Positions 1 through 9,199 of a stretch of 64,000 bases of DNA are shown one piece after another. This stretch comes from Rhineura floridana (lineage: Eukaryota > Chordata > Lepidosauria > Squamata > Rhineuridae): assembly GCF_030035675.1 (NCBI RefSeq), contig NC_084484.1, positions 186,870,934 through 186,934,933 of the forward strand. Reading direction: 5' to 3'. The position numbers and the translations under genes were made by a program. Numbering within the stretch: the first letter of the stretch is position 1; each line of letters begins with the position of its first letter. The notes beneath the pieces are model-generated. The model searched no databases, was not told the origin of the DNA, and saw only the letters and a program-made list of their open reading frames with translations.

Positions 1-51
1 ATACCCCGCCTTTTGGCCAAAGGCCCTCAAGGCGGCTTACAAATATATATA
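1..51 (-). repeat. L2-type LINE 3' end fragment
   Basis: Read on the minus strand this ends like the L2-family 3' tails elsewhere in the window: a short CG-rich hairpin followed by TATAAA-like sequence. It is cut by the window edge, so only the terminal piece is visible. Family assignment rests on similarity to the L2 tails near 5230 and 58500. Confidence 0.4.
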
Positions 52-479
52 AGATGTCATATCCAATACGTAGGAAAGACCACAACTGACCTACGCACGC
101 GCTTCAGGAACCACAAGTCGGCAATCTTGACAAAAAAAGTGGAGCAACCAGTTGCAAAGCATTTTAACATCGAGGGTCACAGCCTGTTGGATTTTTCCAT
201 AACAGCGATAGAGATGCCAGCAGATCCAGCAGCATTGACCCAAAGGGAGAACTTTTGGATTTACTCTCTGGACACATTGGCCCCACATGGCCTGAACCTG
301 GAGGACAGTACCACCACTACTTAGCTTCTGCCAAGGAAGCCCCTCTGAGCATTCCATCCTCAAAGCTCTATAACTGCCACCTTCGCAACAGCATTTGGAT
401 GTTGGCAGCTGATGAAGGCGGAAGCTGAGACGTTTTGTTAATACAATAAACACCTCTGTTTGGTTAATCACAATTACGT
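52..479 (+). mobile_element. Penelope-like element 3' part with GIY-YIG domain
   Basis: The + frame ending at 324 encodes a GIY-YIG-type endonuclease segment: YVGKT at the start, then an R..F..HK motif, PVAKHFN, GHS and a RENFWIYSL..L.P.GLN ending. This is the pattern of the C-terminal endonuclease of Penelope-like retroelements. The reverse transcriptase that should precede it is not in the window, so this is a 5'-truncated copy. About 100 bases of 3' UTR follow, with GATGAAGGCGGAAGC and an AATAAA. The copy ends where a 5'-truncated CR1 begins at about 480. Domain recognition is by eye. The alternative, a GIY-YIG domain of another retroelement, is less likely given the GLNLE-type C-terminus. 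Confidence 0.7.
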
Positions 480-2516
480 TGGCAAAAGAAATGCAAGAAG
501 ACAATAAGGGATGCTAAAAAAGAATTTGAGGAGCACATTGCTAAGAACATAAAAACCAACAACAAAAAATTCTATAAATACATTCAAAGCAGGAGACCAT
601 CTAGGGAGACAATTGGACCCTTGGATGATAAGGGAGTCAAAGGTGTACTAAAGAACGATAAGGAGATTGCAGAGAAGCTAAATGAATTCTTTGCATCTGT
701 CTTCACAGTGGAAGATATAGGGCAGATCCCTGAACCTGAACTAACATTTGCAGGAAGGGATTCTGAGGAACTGAGACAAATAGTGGTAACGAGAGAGGAA
801 GTTCTAAGCTTAATGGACAATATAAAAACTGACAAATCACCGGGCCCGGATGGCATCCACCCGAGTGTTCTCAAAGAACTCAAAGGTGAAATTGCTGATC
901 TGCTAACTAAAATATGTAACTTGTCCCTTGGGTCCTCCTCCGTGCCTGAGGACTGGAAAGCGGCAAATGTAACGCCAATCTTCAAAAAGGGATCCAGAGG
1001 GGATCCCGGAAATTACAGGCCAGTTAGCTTAACTTCTGTCCCTGGAAAACTGGTAGAAAGTATAATTAAAGCTAGATTAACTAAGCACATAGAAGAACAA
1101 GCCTTGCTGAAGCAGAGCCAGCATGGCTTCTGCAAGGGAAAGTCCTGTCTCAGTAACCTATTAGAATTCTTTGAGAGTGTCAACAAGCATATAGATAGAG
1201 GTGATCCAGTGGACATAGTGTACTTAGACTTTCAAAAAGCGTTTGACAAGGTACCTCACCAAAGGCTTCTGAGGAAGCTTAGCAGTCATGGAATAAGAGG
1301 AGAGGTCCTCTTGTGGATAAGGAATTGGTTAAGAAGCAGAAAGCAGAGAGTAGGAATAAACGGACAGTTCTCCCAATGGAGGGCTGTAGAAAGTGGAGTC
1401 CCTCAAGGATCGGTATTGGGACCTGTACTTTTCAACTTGTTCATTAATGACCTAGAATTAGGAGTGAGCAGTGAAGTGGCCAAGTTTGCTGATGACACTA
1501 AATTGTTCAGGGTTGTTAAAACAAAAAGGGATTCCGAAGAGCTCCAAAAAGACCTCTCCAAACTGAGTGAATGGGCGGAAAAATGGCAAATGCAATTCAA
1601 TATAAACAAGTGTAAAAGTATGCATATTGGAGCAAAAAATCTTAATTTCACATATACGCTCATGGGGTCTGAACTGGCGGTGACCGACCAGGAGAGAGAC
1701 CTCGGGGTTGTAGTGGACAGCACGATGAAAATGTCGACCCAGTGTGCGGCAGCTGTGAAAAAGGCAAATTCCATGCTAGCAATAATTAGGAAAGGTATTG
1801 AAAATAAAACAGCCGATATCATAATGCCGTTGTATAAATCTATGGTGCGGCCGCATTTGGAATACTGTGTACAGTTCTGGTCGCCTCATCTCAAAAAGGA
1901 TATTATAGAGTTGGAAAAGGTTCAGAAGAGGGCAACCAGAATGATCAAGGGGATGGAGCGACTCCCTTACGAGGAAAGGTTGCAGCATTTGGGGCTTTTT
2001 AGTTTAGAGAAAAGGCGGGTCAGAGGAGACATGATAGAAGTGTATAAAATTATGCATGGCATTGAGAAAGTGGATAGAGAAAAGTTCTTCTCCCTCTCTC
2101 ATAATACTAGAACTCGGGGACATTCAAAGAAGCTGAATGTTGGAAGATTCAGGACAGACAAAAGGAAGTACTTCTTTACTCAGCGCATAGTTAAACTATG
2201 GCATTTGCTCCCACAAGACGCAGTAATGGCCACCAGCTTGGACGGCTTTAAAAGAAGATTAGACAAATTCATGGAGGACAGGGCTATCAATGGCTACTAG
2301 CCATGATGGCTGTGCTCTGCCACCCTAGTCAGAGGCAGCATGCTTCTGAAAACCAGTTGCCGGAAGCCTCAGGAGAGGAGAGTGTTCTTGCACTCGGGTC
2401 CTGCTTGCGGGCTTCCCCCAGGCACCTGGTTGGCCACTGTGAGAACAGGATGCTGGACTAGATGGGCCACTGGCCTGATCCAGCAGGCTCTTCTTATGTT
2501 CTTATGTTCTTATATA
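480..2516 (+). mobile_element. CR1 LINE, young 5'-truncated copy
   Basis: This is a 5'-truncated CR1 that begins inside the linker between endonuclease and RT and runs to the CR1 3' end (GGATGCTGGACTAGATGGGC, then CAGGCTCTTCTTATG) and the octamer tail TTATGTTC. The body is nearly identical by eye to the copies at 31048-33262 and 39884-43376, so it is a recent insertion. It sits directly against the Penelope-like fragment on its left. On its right the octamers decay into a TA/CA microsatellite. Confidence 0.93.
621..2300 (+). CDS. CR1 ORF2 C-terminal part: reverse transcriptase
   Basis: This is a 559-codon open frame of the CR1 polymerase. It contains the RT blocks KSPGPDGIHPSVLKEL, NYRPVSLTSVPGKL, QHGFCKGKSC, DFQKAFDKVPH, SGVPQGSVLGP and the catalytic FADDTK, followed by the CR1 C-terminal domain and a stop in NGY. 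The APE endonuclease half is missing because the insertion is 5'-truncated. The first ATG is an internal methionine, not a native start. There are no internal stops, consistent with a young copy. A truncated copy like this is not expected to retrotranspose. Confidence 0.92.
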   Translation: MDDKGVKGVLKNDKEIAEKLNEFFASVFTVEDIGQIPEPELTFAGRDSEELRQIVVTREEVLSLMDNIKTDKSPGPDGIHPSVLKELKGEIADLLTKICNLSLGSSSVPEDWKAANVTPIFKKGSRGDPGNYRPVSLTSVPGKLVESIIKARLTKHIEEQALLKQSQHGFCKGKSCLSNLLEFFESVNKHIDRGDPVDIVYLDFQKAFDKVPHQRLLRKLSSHGIRGEVLLWIRNWLRSRKQRVGINGQFSQWRAVESGVPQGSVLGPVLFNLFINDLELGVSSEVAKFADDTKLFRVVKTKRDSEELQKDLSKLSEWAEKWQMQFNINKCKSMHIGAKNLNFTYTLMGSELAVTDQERDLGVVVDSTMKMSTQCAAAVKKANSMLAIIRKGIENKTADIIMPLYKSMVRPHLEYCVQFWSPHLKKDIIELEKVQKRATRMIKGMERLPYEERLQHLGLFSLEKRRVRGDMIEVYKIMHGIEKVDREKFFSLSHNTRTRGHSKKLNVGRFRTDKRKYFFTQRIVKLWHLLPQDAVMATSLDGFKRRLDKFMEDRAINGY

Positions 2517-2545
2517 TATATATACACACACACACACACAAATAT
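2509..2545. repeat. TA/CA microsatellite at CR1 tail
   Basis: TATATATA followed by a run of CA dinucleotides directly continues the CR1 octamer tail. It probably arose by replication slippage seeded by the tail. Confidence 0.8.
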
Positions 2546-3125
2546 AAAAATACATCAATGAAAGCAATACACTTTACAAAAATTAAACTAAATAGCAAAT
2601 AACATTATTAAGAAAATTATACAAATGTATACAAATTCACATAAACATTCGTTGGTATACTCATAGTCAAACCAGATCAGTTCATTAATGATCTCCAGCT
2701 TGGGTGATGTGGGCCCCAGAGTGGAAAAGGAGGAGGCTGGTACGGAATCTGCTTCTCCTCCACACCCTTTCTGGTGCAACTTCTCCAGGCAGGCTGGTCC
2801 TGGGCCACCATAGTGCAGGCACATGTCTGGATCCAGACTGTCCAGAATGCCCAACAGGAGATCGGACTCAGGAGCTGAAGAGTCAAGGCTGTCTGAATGC
2901 AGGTGGAGGCGGAGGCTGCCACCACCGAGGCAGGCGGCTGCTGGGCCTGTCCCTGCTTCAGCACCCCCACCGCCGGTGTCGCTTCGCTGCCACCGGTTCC
3001 TTCCAGGGCGGGGAGTCCGAGGGCATCAGACTGGTAATTACCCAGGGCATCAGACTGGTGAAGAGGACAGAGGAAAGGGAGGCAGGAAAATCCCTTAGGA
3101 CTCTGTGAAAGTGACTTCCCATGTT
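2546..3125. other. No gene recognised
   Basis: The left part is AT-rich. The right part (2700-3060) is GC-rich with GGC/CCA-type composition and short open frames in several phases, none resembling a known protein. I see no splice-bounded exon and no clear repeat family. Confidence 0.5.
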
Positions 3126-5306
3126 ATTTTAAACTGTAAACACGATCGCTCCTGCACGCCCTCTCCTGTGTAGAGCTCATACAGCTCCATGGTATACTCC
3201 GGAGCTGAGAGCGATGAAGCAAGATAGGAGGAGGCTTGAGCGGAAATGGAGACAAACTCCCGACGGATACAATTATGCGCTGGTTAGTGCTTCGACTAAG
3301 CTCTATGTAGGAGCAGTGAAGGCAGCTAAAAAACATCATTTTGCTGCCACTATTAAATCATCTCTTTGCCGCCCAGCGGAGCTCTTTCGAGTTGTCCGGG
3401 GGCTTCTCCATTCAAATCCTCCGGACAGGGTGGAATCATCGGAGGCCCGCTGTAATCAGTTTGCCGATCACTTCCAGAATAAGATCTCATGTATCCGCCG
3501 GGACCTAGACTCTCAAGTTATAGCAGTAGATCCTAGTGAGGTGTCCGGAGCACAGTCTTGTCCTGTTTTGTTGGATGAGCTTCAGTTGGTTCAACTCGAG
3601 GACGTGGACAAGGTGCTTGGACAGGTACGTGCAACCACTTCGGTACTGGATCCTTGCCCCTCCTGGCTGATAAAAACTAGCAGGAATGGAACAGGTAGCT
3701 GGGCCAAGGAAGTGATAAATGCCTCTTTACGAGAGGGAGTGGTCCCGGGCTGTCTGCAAGAGGCAGTGGTGAGACCACTCCTGAAAAAGCCTTCCTTGGA
3801 CCCAGACAATTTTAACAGCTACAGGCCAGTGGCGAATGTTCCATTCCTGGGCAAGGTCTTGGAACGGGTGGTTGCTGGCCAGCTCCAGGCGCTATTGGAT
3901 GAAACTGATTATCTAGATCCATTTCAATCGGGTTTTAGGCCCGGTTTTGGCACTGAGACAGCCTTGGTCGCCCTGTACGATGACCTATGTCGGGAAAGAG
4001 ACAGAGGGAGTGTAACTCTGTTGATTCTCCTTGATCTCTCAGCGGCTTTTGATACCATCGACCATGGTATCCTTCTGGAGAGGCTCGCGGAGTTGGGAGT
4101 TGGAGGTACTGCTTGGCAGTGGTTCCGCTCCTACTTGGCGGGTCGTCTCCAGAAGGTAGTGCTTGGGGAACATTGCTCGACACCGCGGGCTCTCCAATAT
4201 GGGGTCCCGCAGGGGTCAGTTTTGTCCCCCCTGCTTTTTAATATCTACATGAAGCCGTTGGGAGAGGTCATCAGGAGTTTTGGAGTGCGTTGTCATCAGT
4301 ATGCTGATGACACGCAGCTCTACTTCTCCTTTTCATCTTCTTCAGGTGAGGCTGTCGATTTGCTGAACCGTTGCCTGGCCTCGACAATGGACTGGATGAG
4401 AGTTAACAAACTGAAGCTCAATCCAGACAAGACTGAGATGCTGTTGGTGGACGGGTTCTCTGATCGGATGGTGGATATATACCCTGTCCTGGATGGGGTT
4501 ACACTCCCCCTAAAGGACTGGGTTCGTAGTCTGGGAGTCTTTTTAGACTCTTCCCTCTCACTTGAGGCTCAAGTAGCCTCGGTGGTTAGGAATGCGTTTT
4601 ACCAACTTCGGTTGGTAGCCCAGCTACGTCCCTATTTGAGTAAAGAGGACCTTACATCAGTGGTACATGCTCTGGTAACCTCACGTTTGGATTACTGCAA
4701 TGCGCTCTACGTAGGGCTACCTCTGAAGACAGTTCGGAAGCTACAACTAGTGCAAAACACGGCAGCCAGACTGCTAACAAGGACCAAGCGGTCCGAGCAT
4801 ATAACACCTGTTCTGGCCAGCTTGCACTGGTTGCCAATATGTTTCCGGGCTAGATTCAAAGTGTTGGTATTAACCTATAAAGCCTTATATGGTGCGGGAC
4901 CACGATACCTTGCGGAACGCCTCTTCCGATATGAACCGGCCCGTGCACTACGTTCTGCTACGAAGGCCCTCCTCCGGGTTCCAACTCACAGGGAGGCCCG
5001 GAGGGTGATGACAAGATCTAGGGCCTTCTCAGTGGTGGCCCCCGAACTATGGAACAGGCTCCCGGAGGAAGTACGCCTGGCGCCGACTCTGCTTTCCTTC
5101 CGGCGCCAGGTCAAAACCTTCCTATTCTCTGAAGCATTTTAAGTTACATTGATCTAATTTTAATAATGTTTATTGTATTGTTGATTGTATTTTAATATTA
5201 TTTTGTTATTCATTGTATTTTTATACTATTTTATGTTCACCGCCCAGAGAGCTATCGCTAGTCGGGCGGTATATAAATTTAATAAATAAATAATAATAAT
5301 AATAAT
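3126..5306 (+). mobile_element. L2-clade LINE, 5'-truncated, long open RT frame
   Basis: The element begins within the spacer before RT (frame open from 3133, with APWYTPEL upstream of the first methionine). It runs through the RT domain and ends in a 3' UTR with CCGCCCAGAGAGC, CGGGCGGTATATAAAT and an (AATA)n/(AAT)n tail, the standard L2-type ending. About 20 diverged L2 fragments elsewhere share this tail. The long open frame shows it inserted fairly recently. Confidence 0.88.
3214..5142 (+). CDS. L2-clade LINE reverse transcriptase
   Basis: This is a 642-codon frame from its first methionine; the same frame is open back to 3133, just after a stop at 3130. RT motifs appear in order: NFNSYRPVANVPFLGKVLE, FQSGFRPGFGTETAL, LLDLSAAFDTIDH, YGVPQGSVLSPLLFNIY and the catalytic YADDTQLY. 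The L2-type C-terminal region with SRLDYCNALY, LHWLPI and FSVVAPELWNRLP follows. The endonuclease half is absent because of 5' truncation. The LDLSAAFDTIDH and ADDTQLY signatures separate it from CR1, which has LDFQKAFDKVPH and FADDTKLF here. Confidence 0.9.
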   Translation: MKQDRRRLERKWRQTPDGYNYALVSASTKLYVGAVKAAKKHHFAATIKSSLCRPAELFRVVRGLLHSNPPDRVESSEARCNQFADHFQNKISCIRRDLDSQVIAVDPSEVSGAQSCPVLLDELQLVQLEDVDKVLGQVRATTSVLDPCPSWLIKTSRNGTGSWAKEVINASLREGVVPGCLQEAVVRPLLKKPSLDPDNFNSYRPVANVPFLGKVLERVVAGQLQALLDETDYLDPFQSGFRPGFGTETALVALYDDLCRERDRGSVTLLILLDLSAAFDTIDHGILLERLAELGVGGTAWQWFRSYLAGRLQKVVLGEHCSTPRALQYGVPQGSVLSPLLFNIYMKPLGEVIRSFGVRCHQYADDTQLYFSFSSSSGEAVDLLNRCLASTMDWMRVNKLKLNPDKTEMLLVDGFSDRMVDIYPVLDGVTLPLKDWVRSLGVFLDSSLSLEAQVASVVRNAFYQLRLVAQLRPYLSKEDLTSVVHALVTSRLDYCNALYVGLPLKTVRKLQLVQNTAARLLTRTKRSEHITPVLASLHWLPICFRARFKVLVLTYKALYGAGPRYLAERLFRYEPARALRSATKALLRVPTHREARRVMTRSRAFSVVAPELWNRLPEEVRLAPTLLSFRRQVKTFLFSEAF

Positions 5307-5658
5307 TTTAGTGAGCATTTCTTCTAATGTACACAATTTGCAAGATTTTGTTTTCCTGATGCAATGCAATTACTTCTGCTATTGTCACTGGTCTGTGACT
5401 TTTTAGGCACACTTTCCCCTAGTGTGCATGTCTGTGCACATAATTTGCTTTGCAGAGAATTGCCGTGTAAAATGTGAAGAACCATGAATTTCAAGGGATA
5501 CCTACTTTTCAGCCCGCGTAGTGCTTTGCAAAGTGTGAATTAGATAGGTTTGCATTTGAACCAAACTGAATTTCTGTCTGATCCCCAATCACTGTGTGCT
5601 TCTGCTGCAACTTATACCACCTATTTGAAAAGTTTTGGGGGTTCCATGGTCCTCCGAA
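5307..5658. other. No gene recognised
   Basis: This is ordinary AT-leaning intergenic DNA after the L2 tail. No conserved frame, exon or repeat could be identified. Confidence 0.5.
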
Positions 5659-5830
5659 TTGCCAGGCCCGGCCTCCAAGAGGTCTTCTGTATCTTTAAAA
5701 GTTGTGCAGAAGGAAGGGAGAATTCCACCTTGTGGTTTTTCCCATTACAGGGTTGCAAGAACACCTGCACTTGGCTGACTTTCTCTTCTCCTAAAGATAC
5801 AGGATCAGTCTCAGGCCATGGACCTGGCAA
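5659..5830 (+). mobile_element. Short MITE with TTGCCAGG / CCTGGCAA ends
   Basis: This unit of about 172 bases has TTGCCAGG at the left and CCTGGCAA at the right. Its body (GTATCTTTAAAAGTTGTGCA, CACTTGGCTGACTTTCTCTT) is repeated in both arms of the palindrome at 20076-20378, so it is a dispersed element. There is no coding capacity. It is a non-autonomous DNA transposon by structure; the superfamily is not determined. Confidence 0.65.
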
Positions 5831-6431
5831 CCTAGCAGTGACATAAGGAATCAAGTGGTCCTTAAGATATATCACATATATGAGTCTCCCCCCTCCCATC
5901 TTACCTTCACAACAACCCTGTGAGGTAGGTTAGAGCAAGAGATGGGGACAGCTACATTGCCGGGCAATTTGCCCCTGGGTCTAATTACTGCACCATACCA
6001 GATATCTCCCCAACGTCCTCTGCTGGGTGCAAGGGTTCCTTAAATTGCTGTGCCCAACTTCCATATAGCTTTAGCTTGGTGTTTTCTGGCCCATTTATGT
6101 TTATTCCCTTGTTCTTTTTCTGGCTTGCCTCCTGTGTCTTGGAAAACAGGCCCTGGTTCTGATTTTCAGAAATCTCCCAAATGGGGAAAAAAAAAAAATT
6201 AAAATAACCATTGTGACAGATCAATTCTATGTGCGCTATATAACTATCCTGCCCCCAGCTCTGTCTTTTATGTATCATGGTTTTATCACCCTGCAATATA
6301 TTAGAAGATGTACTTATAACAAGATGTGTTGTGTATATAATAGATCTGTCAGATGGTTGATTGATTGCTTTTCTCTGCTGGGGTGATTATTCAACATCGG
6401 GACTATTTTTATTTCACTTCTTGCAGCACTG
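5831..6431. other. Intergenic, trace of old SINE
   Basis: Bases 5890-5995 (ACAACCCTGTGAGGTAGGTT and onward) resemble the central core of old tRNA-type SINEs in amniotes. The rest is AT-rich with no recognised feature. Confidence 0.35.
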
Positions 6432-6446
6432 GGAATTGCCATTTCC
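6432..6446 (+). repeat. Target-site duplication, left copy
   Basis: GGAATTGCCATTTCC occurs here and again, perfectly, at 8598-8612 immediately after a poly-A tract. This is the signature of target-primed insertion by an L1-type machinery, and it fixes both ends of the element between. Confidence 0.93.
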
Positions 6447-7201
6447 GGACTTCCGGGAAGGGTGACTTAGCCTGTGCCTGCTTTTGAGACGGGCTCCTGC
6501 CTCAAAAGAAGCTTATTCAGATATATCAGTCAGATTTTTTTTTTTTTTTGACTGATTAAACTTCTCCCGGGTAGGGAGAAACGAAGAGATTAACCTCAAA
6601 GCCTATTTTTGTTGGGACGACCAGATCTCATTAATTTATGGGACGAGGTCCAGCCGACGAAGGTGGGACGGATTTTCAACAACAAGCTCTATCTGATAAA
6701 GCGAACGTTCATCTTATCTTCTAAGAGAGAACGCACTAACAGGCAAGCACCCTTCTTTCTATATTTTTCTTTTACTTGACTTAAATTGTTGCTGTTTAAA
6801 AGAGATTTGCCAGATTGATCGGTTTTTGACATCTCACTGGGGAGCCATAACTTCTCTCTGCTACTCACTAATTAATAGCTTATCTCTGTTTTTGTTGCAA
6901 AAAGCTGTCCTGGATTTGCATTCTAAAGATATACACAGAAGAGGGATTTCTATTCCAGATTTTTATTTTGAAGAATATTATATTGTCTGAGACTACTCTC
7001 TTTTTGGTCTATTTTATTTTGACGAATCTGTTTCCTGACGACCGCCATTAATTGTTTCGATCCTGGGAACTGCATTTTGTTTACTTAAGCATGGAGAGAT
7101 AAGGCTGTCTGCTCTGTTTATACTGTGATGTCACCAAGTTTGGAGTATTAACCCAATTGTTGCTGAAATAAGAAGTGGTTTTCCTATATTTTTCTTTTAA
7201 A

Positions 7202-8008
7202 ATGGCAATTAAGAAAGTGGCTGAGAATCTGGAAATAACTATGTTTCAGAAAATAATGGATGAGATTGAGATAACGAAACAAAACCTGCGACAGGGTTGT
7301 AAGGAGCTGAAAATTGAATTGAGTAAAATGAAGCAGGAGATTAAAGATATAGGGGTCCCTGTGAGAGAGGTGACCCTGGAAGGGGTCCCTGTGAGAGAGG
7401 AGACCCCGGAGATTGGAACAAACGTGGAACAGGAAAAAGATTTGGAGTCTATGGACTTTAGAAACAAAATCTATTGTTTGGAGACACAGGAGATTAAAGA
7501 CATAGGGGTCCTTGTGAGAGAGGAGACCCTGGAGACTGGAACAGGGGTCCCTGTGAGAGAGGAGACCCTGGAGACTGGAACAGGGGTCCCTGTGAGAGAG
7601 GAGATCCCGGAGATTGGAACAAACGTGGAACAGGAACAAGATTTGGAGTCTATGGACTTTAGAAATAAAATCTATTGTTTGGAACTCAATGTTATCTCTG
7701 AAGAAATTAATGAAGATTCTAGAGATAAAGTTATCAACGGCATGGATAATCTTCTGGACTGGATTGATGTGATGGAGCCCAATATAGAGAAAATCTATGG
7801 AATTAACTGCAGCCATGTGACAATGGAAAAACTTTCAAGAGATGACCCAGTGTATTTTGAAAAAAAGAACAGAGATATGATTTTACAGCAGTATTTCAGC
7901 AACCTATTCAGAATGGATGGCAAGAAAATATTTGGGATAGAGGTAATTCCCATCAGACTCTTACTATATGACTATGGTTTTGACAGCAAGATTATTATGG
8001 AATACTGA
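7202..8008 (+). CDS. ORF1-type protein of HAL1-like element
   Basis: The likely start is the ATG at 7202, which has A at -3 and G at +4 (AAAATGGCA). An in-frame ATG at 7175 gives nine extra residues. The 268-residue product has three parts. The N-terminal region (about 1-55) has a heptad-like charged pattern. The middle (about 55-165) is built of internal duplications of GVPVREE(T/I)PEIGTN/LETGT units and of a DLESMDFRNKIYCLE block present twice. The C-terminal part (EDSRDKVINGMDNLLDW, YFEKKNRDMILQQYF, DGKKIFGIEVIPIRLL) resembles the RRM and C-terminal domain of L1 ORF1 nucleic-acid chaperones. It ends early after LLLYDYGF. ORF1 proteins trimerise and coat element RNA. The assignment is by pattern, not by search. 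Confidence 0.65.
   Translation: MAIKKVAENLEITMFQKIMDEIEITKQNLRQGCKELKIELSKMKQEIKDIGVPVREVTLEGVPVREETPEIGTNVEQEKDLESMDFRNKIYCLETQEIKDIGVLVREETLETGTGVPVREETLETGTGVPVREEIPEIGTNVEQEQDLESMDFRNKIYCLELNVISEEINEDSRDKVINGMDNLLDWIDVMEPNIEKIYGINCSHVTMEKLSRDDPVYFEKKNRDMILQQYFSNLFRMDGKKIFGIEVIPIRLLLYDYGFDSKIIMEY
7337..7683 (+). repeat. Nested tandem repeats inside ORF1
   Basis: A large unit beginning GGAGATTAAAGA and ending CTATTGTTTGGA is present twice (about 7337-7488 and 7489-7683). Inside it a shorter unit beginning GGGGTCC starts at 7352, 7382, 7505, 7544 and 7583; the last three are exactly 39 bases apart. All spacings keep the frame. Confidence 0.85.
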
Positions 8009-8597
8009 TAATGGAAGATTGGATACTGAAATTACTGGACTTAACAAGACTACTGAAGATGGAAGATGGAAAATGGAACTAATAGGGATAATAGAACAAT
8101 GGCTACTGAAATTACTGAACCTAACAGATTCTGATGTGATGGATTAATTGAAATGTTTATTTTGACTATGGTTATGACAATAAGATTATCATAATTAGTA
8201 ATGAGATGGATTAATCGATATGCTTATCTGGAAAAAAAATTGATAGATATATTTCTTAAAGAATTGAAACCTCTCTTTGACTTTTTGTGGAAAGAATAAA
8301 GTAATGTTTATGAGATTTGATGATTAAGTAAGATAACTACTGGAGGAAAGTGATTTTATAATATGACTTAAGAGACAGGATTGTTATATATTATAGACTT
8401 ATAACTGATTTGATCTTTGACAAATGGGAAGTCAATATTTTACTCTTTATTTTTTATTTTTGTTTTTTTTTTCTTTTCTTTTTTTTTTGTTTAACTATTT
8501 TTGATTTTGTTTTTTGTCTTTGAATGTTTTATGATTTCGTCTTGTATGTTTTATGAAAATTTGAATAAAAATTATTGAAAAAAAAAAAAAAAAAAAA

Positions 8598-8612
8598 GGA
8601 ATTGCCATTTCC
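8598..8612 (+). repeat. Target-site duplication, right copy
   Basis: Perfect repeat of 6432-6446, directly following the poly-A tail of the ORF1-only element. Confidence 0.93.
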
Positions 8613-9199
8613 TTCTCTGTGTCTTCTGGCTATTATCTGTATTTTCACTGCCTATAGTTGCTAGGATACAGCTGAAAGTACAAACCTTTGAACAGTATTA
8701 TACTGTACAAGTTCGGGGGGAAAGAAAAAAGAAGAGGGGCTGCTTGTTGTAGTAAATAGCTGTAGAACACTGTCAGTAGTCTGCCCCTGTGGCTGTCTGC
8801 AGCAGCATAAAAAAGGTCAGTAGAACTGAGGAGAGCAACCGGAAGTTGCTTGTCAACCCACAGGATACAAAATGAAAAAAAGGAGGATATAGTGGGTGTA
8901 TGAAAAAGTTACAGTTGACACACCCACCCAAAAACATCAAAGCAAAGTGTCTGCAACCACTAGTTGGGTGGAATGGAGCCACGTTGTTCACCACTTTTTG
9001 TAAGCAGATTGGGTCAATATGCATTTACAGGGGAAAACTGTGATAGCTTCTGTTTGCCTGTAACATTATGTCAACAATGCAAATTAAGAGGAGATGCAAT
9101 TAGCAGGAAACACACAGTAAAACACTGTGTAGATAAGCCCTCTGTTTTCATCCTTGCAACAACCCTGTATGGTAGCTTAAATTGTGGGCAAAACTAGAT
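8613..9199. other. No gene recognised
   Basis: Mixed-composition intergenic DNA. No conserved frame or clear repeat could be identified. Confidence 0.5.

Larger units (their letters stand above)
6447..8597 (+). mobile_element. ORF1-only L1-type (HAL1-like) retroelement, full length
   Basis: This is a 2151-base insertion bounded by perfect 15-bp target duplications and ending in about 19 A residues. It starts with a GC-rich leader (GGACTTCCGGGAAGGGTGAC) and has about 750 bases of 5' UTR, then a single ORF1-like frame (7202-8008). About 590 bases without any polymerase frame follow, with AATAAA at 8564 before the tail. No endonuclease or reverse transcriptase is present. This is the architecture of HAL1 (half-L1) elements of mammals, which keep ORF1 and borrow ORF2. 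The perfect duplications and open frame indicate a recent, complete insertion rather than a truncated L1. A single L1 copy with an internal deletion remains possible. Confidence 0.75.

Noticed and set aside
2704-3108. 134-codon GC-rich frame before the L2
   Set aside because: Overlapping frames in other phases, no domain, no splice support.
7184-7816. 210-codon minus-strand frame
   Set aside because: Antisense shadow of the ORF1-like frame, whose strand is fixed by the poly-A tail and AATAAA.
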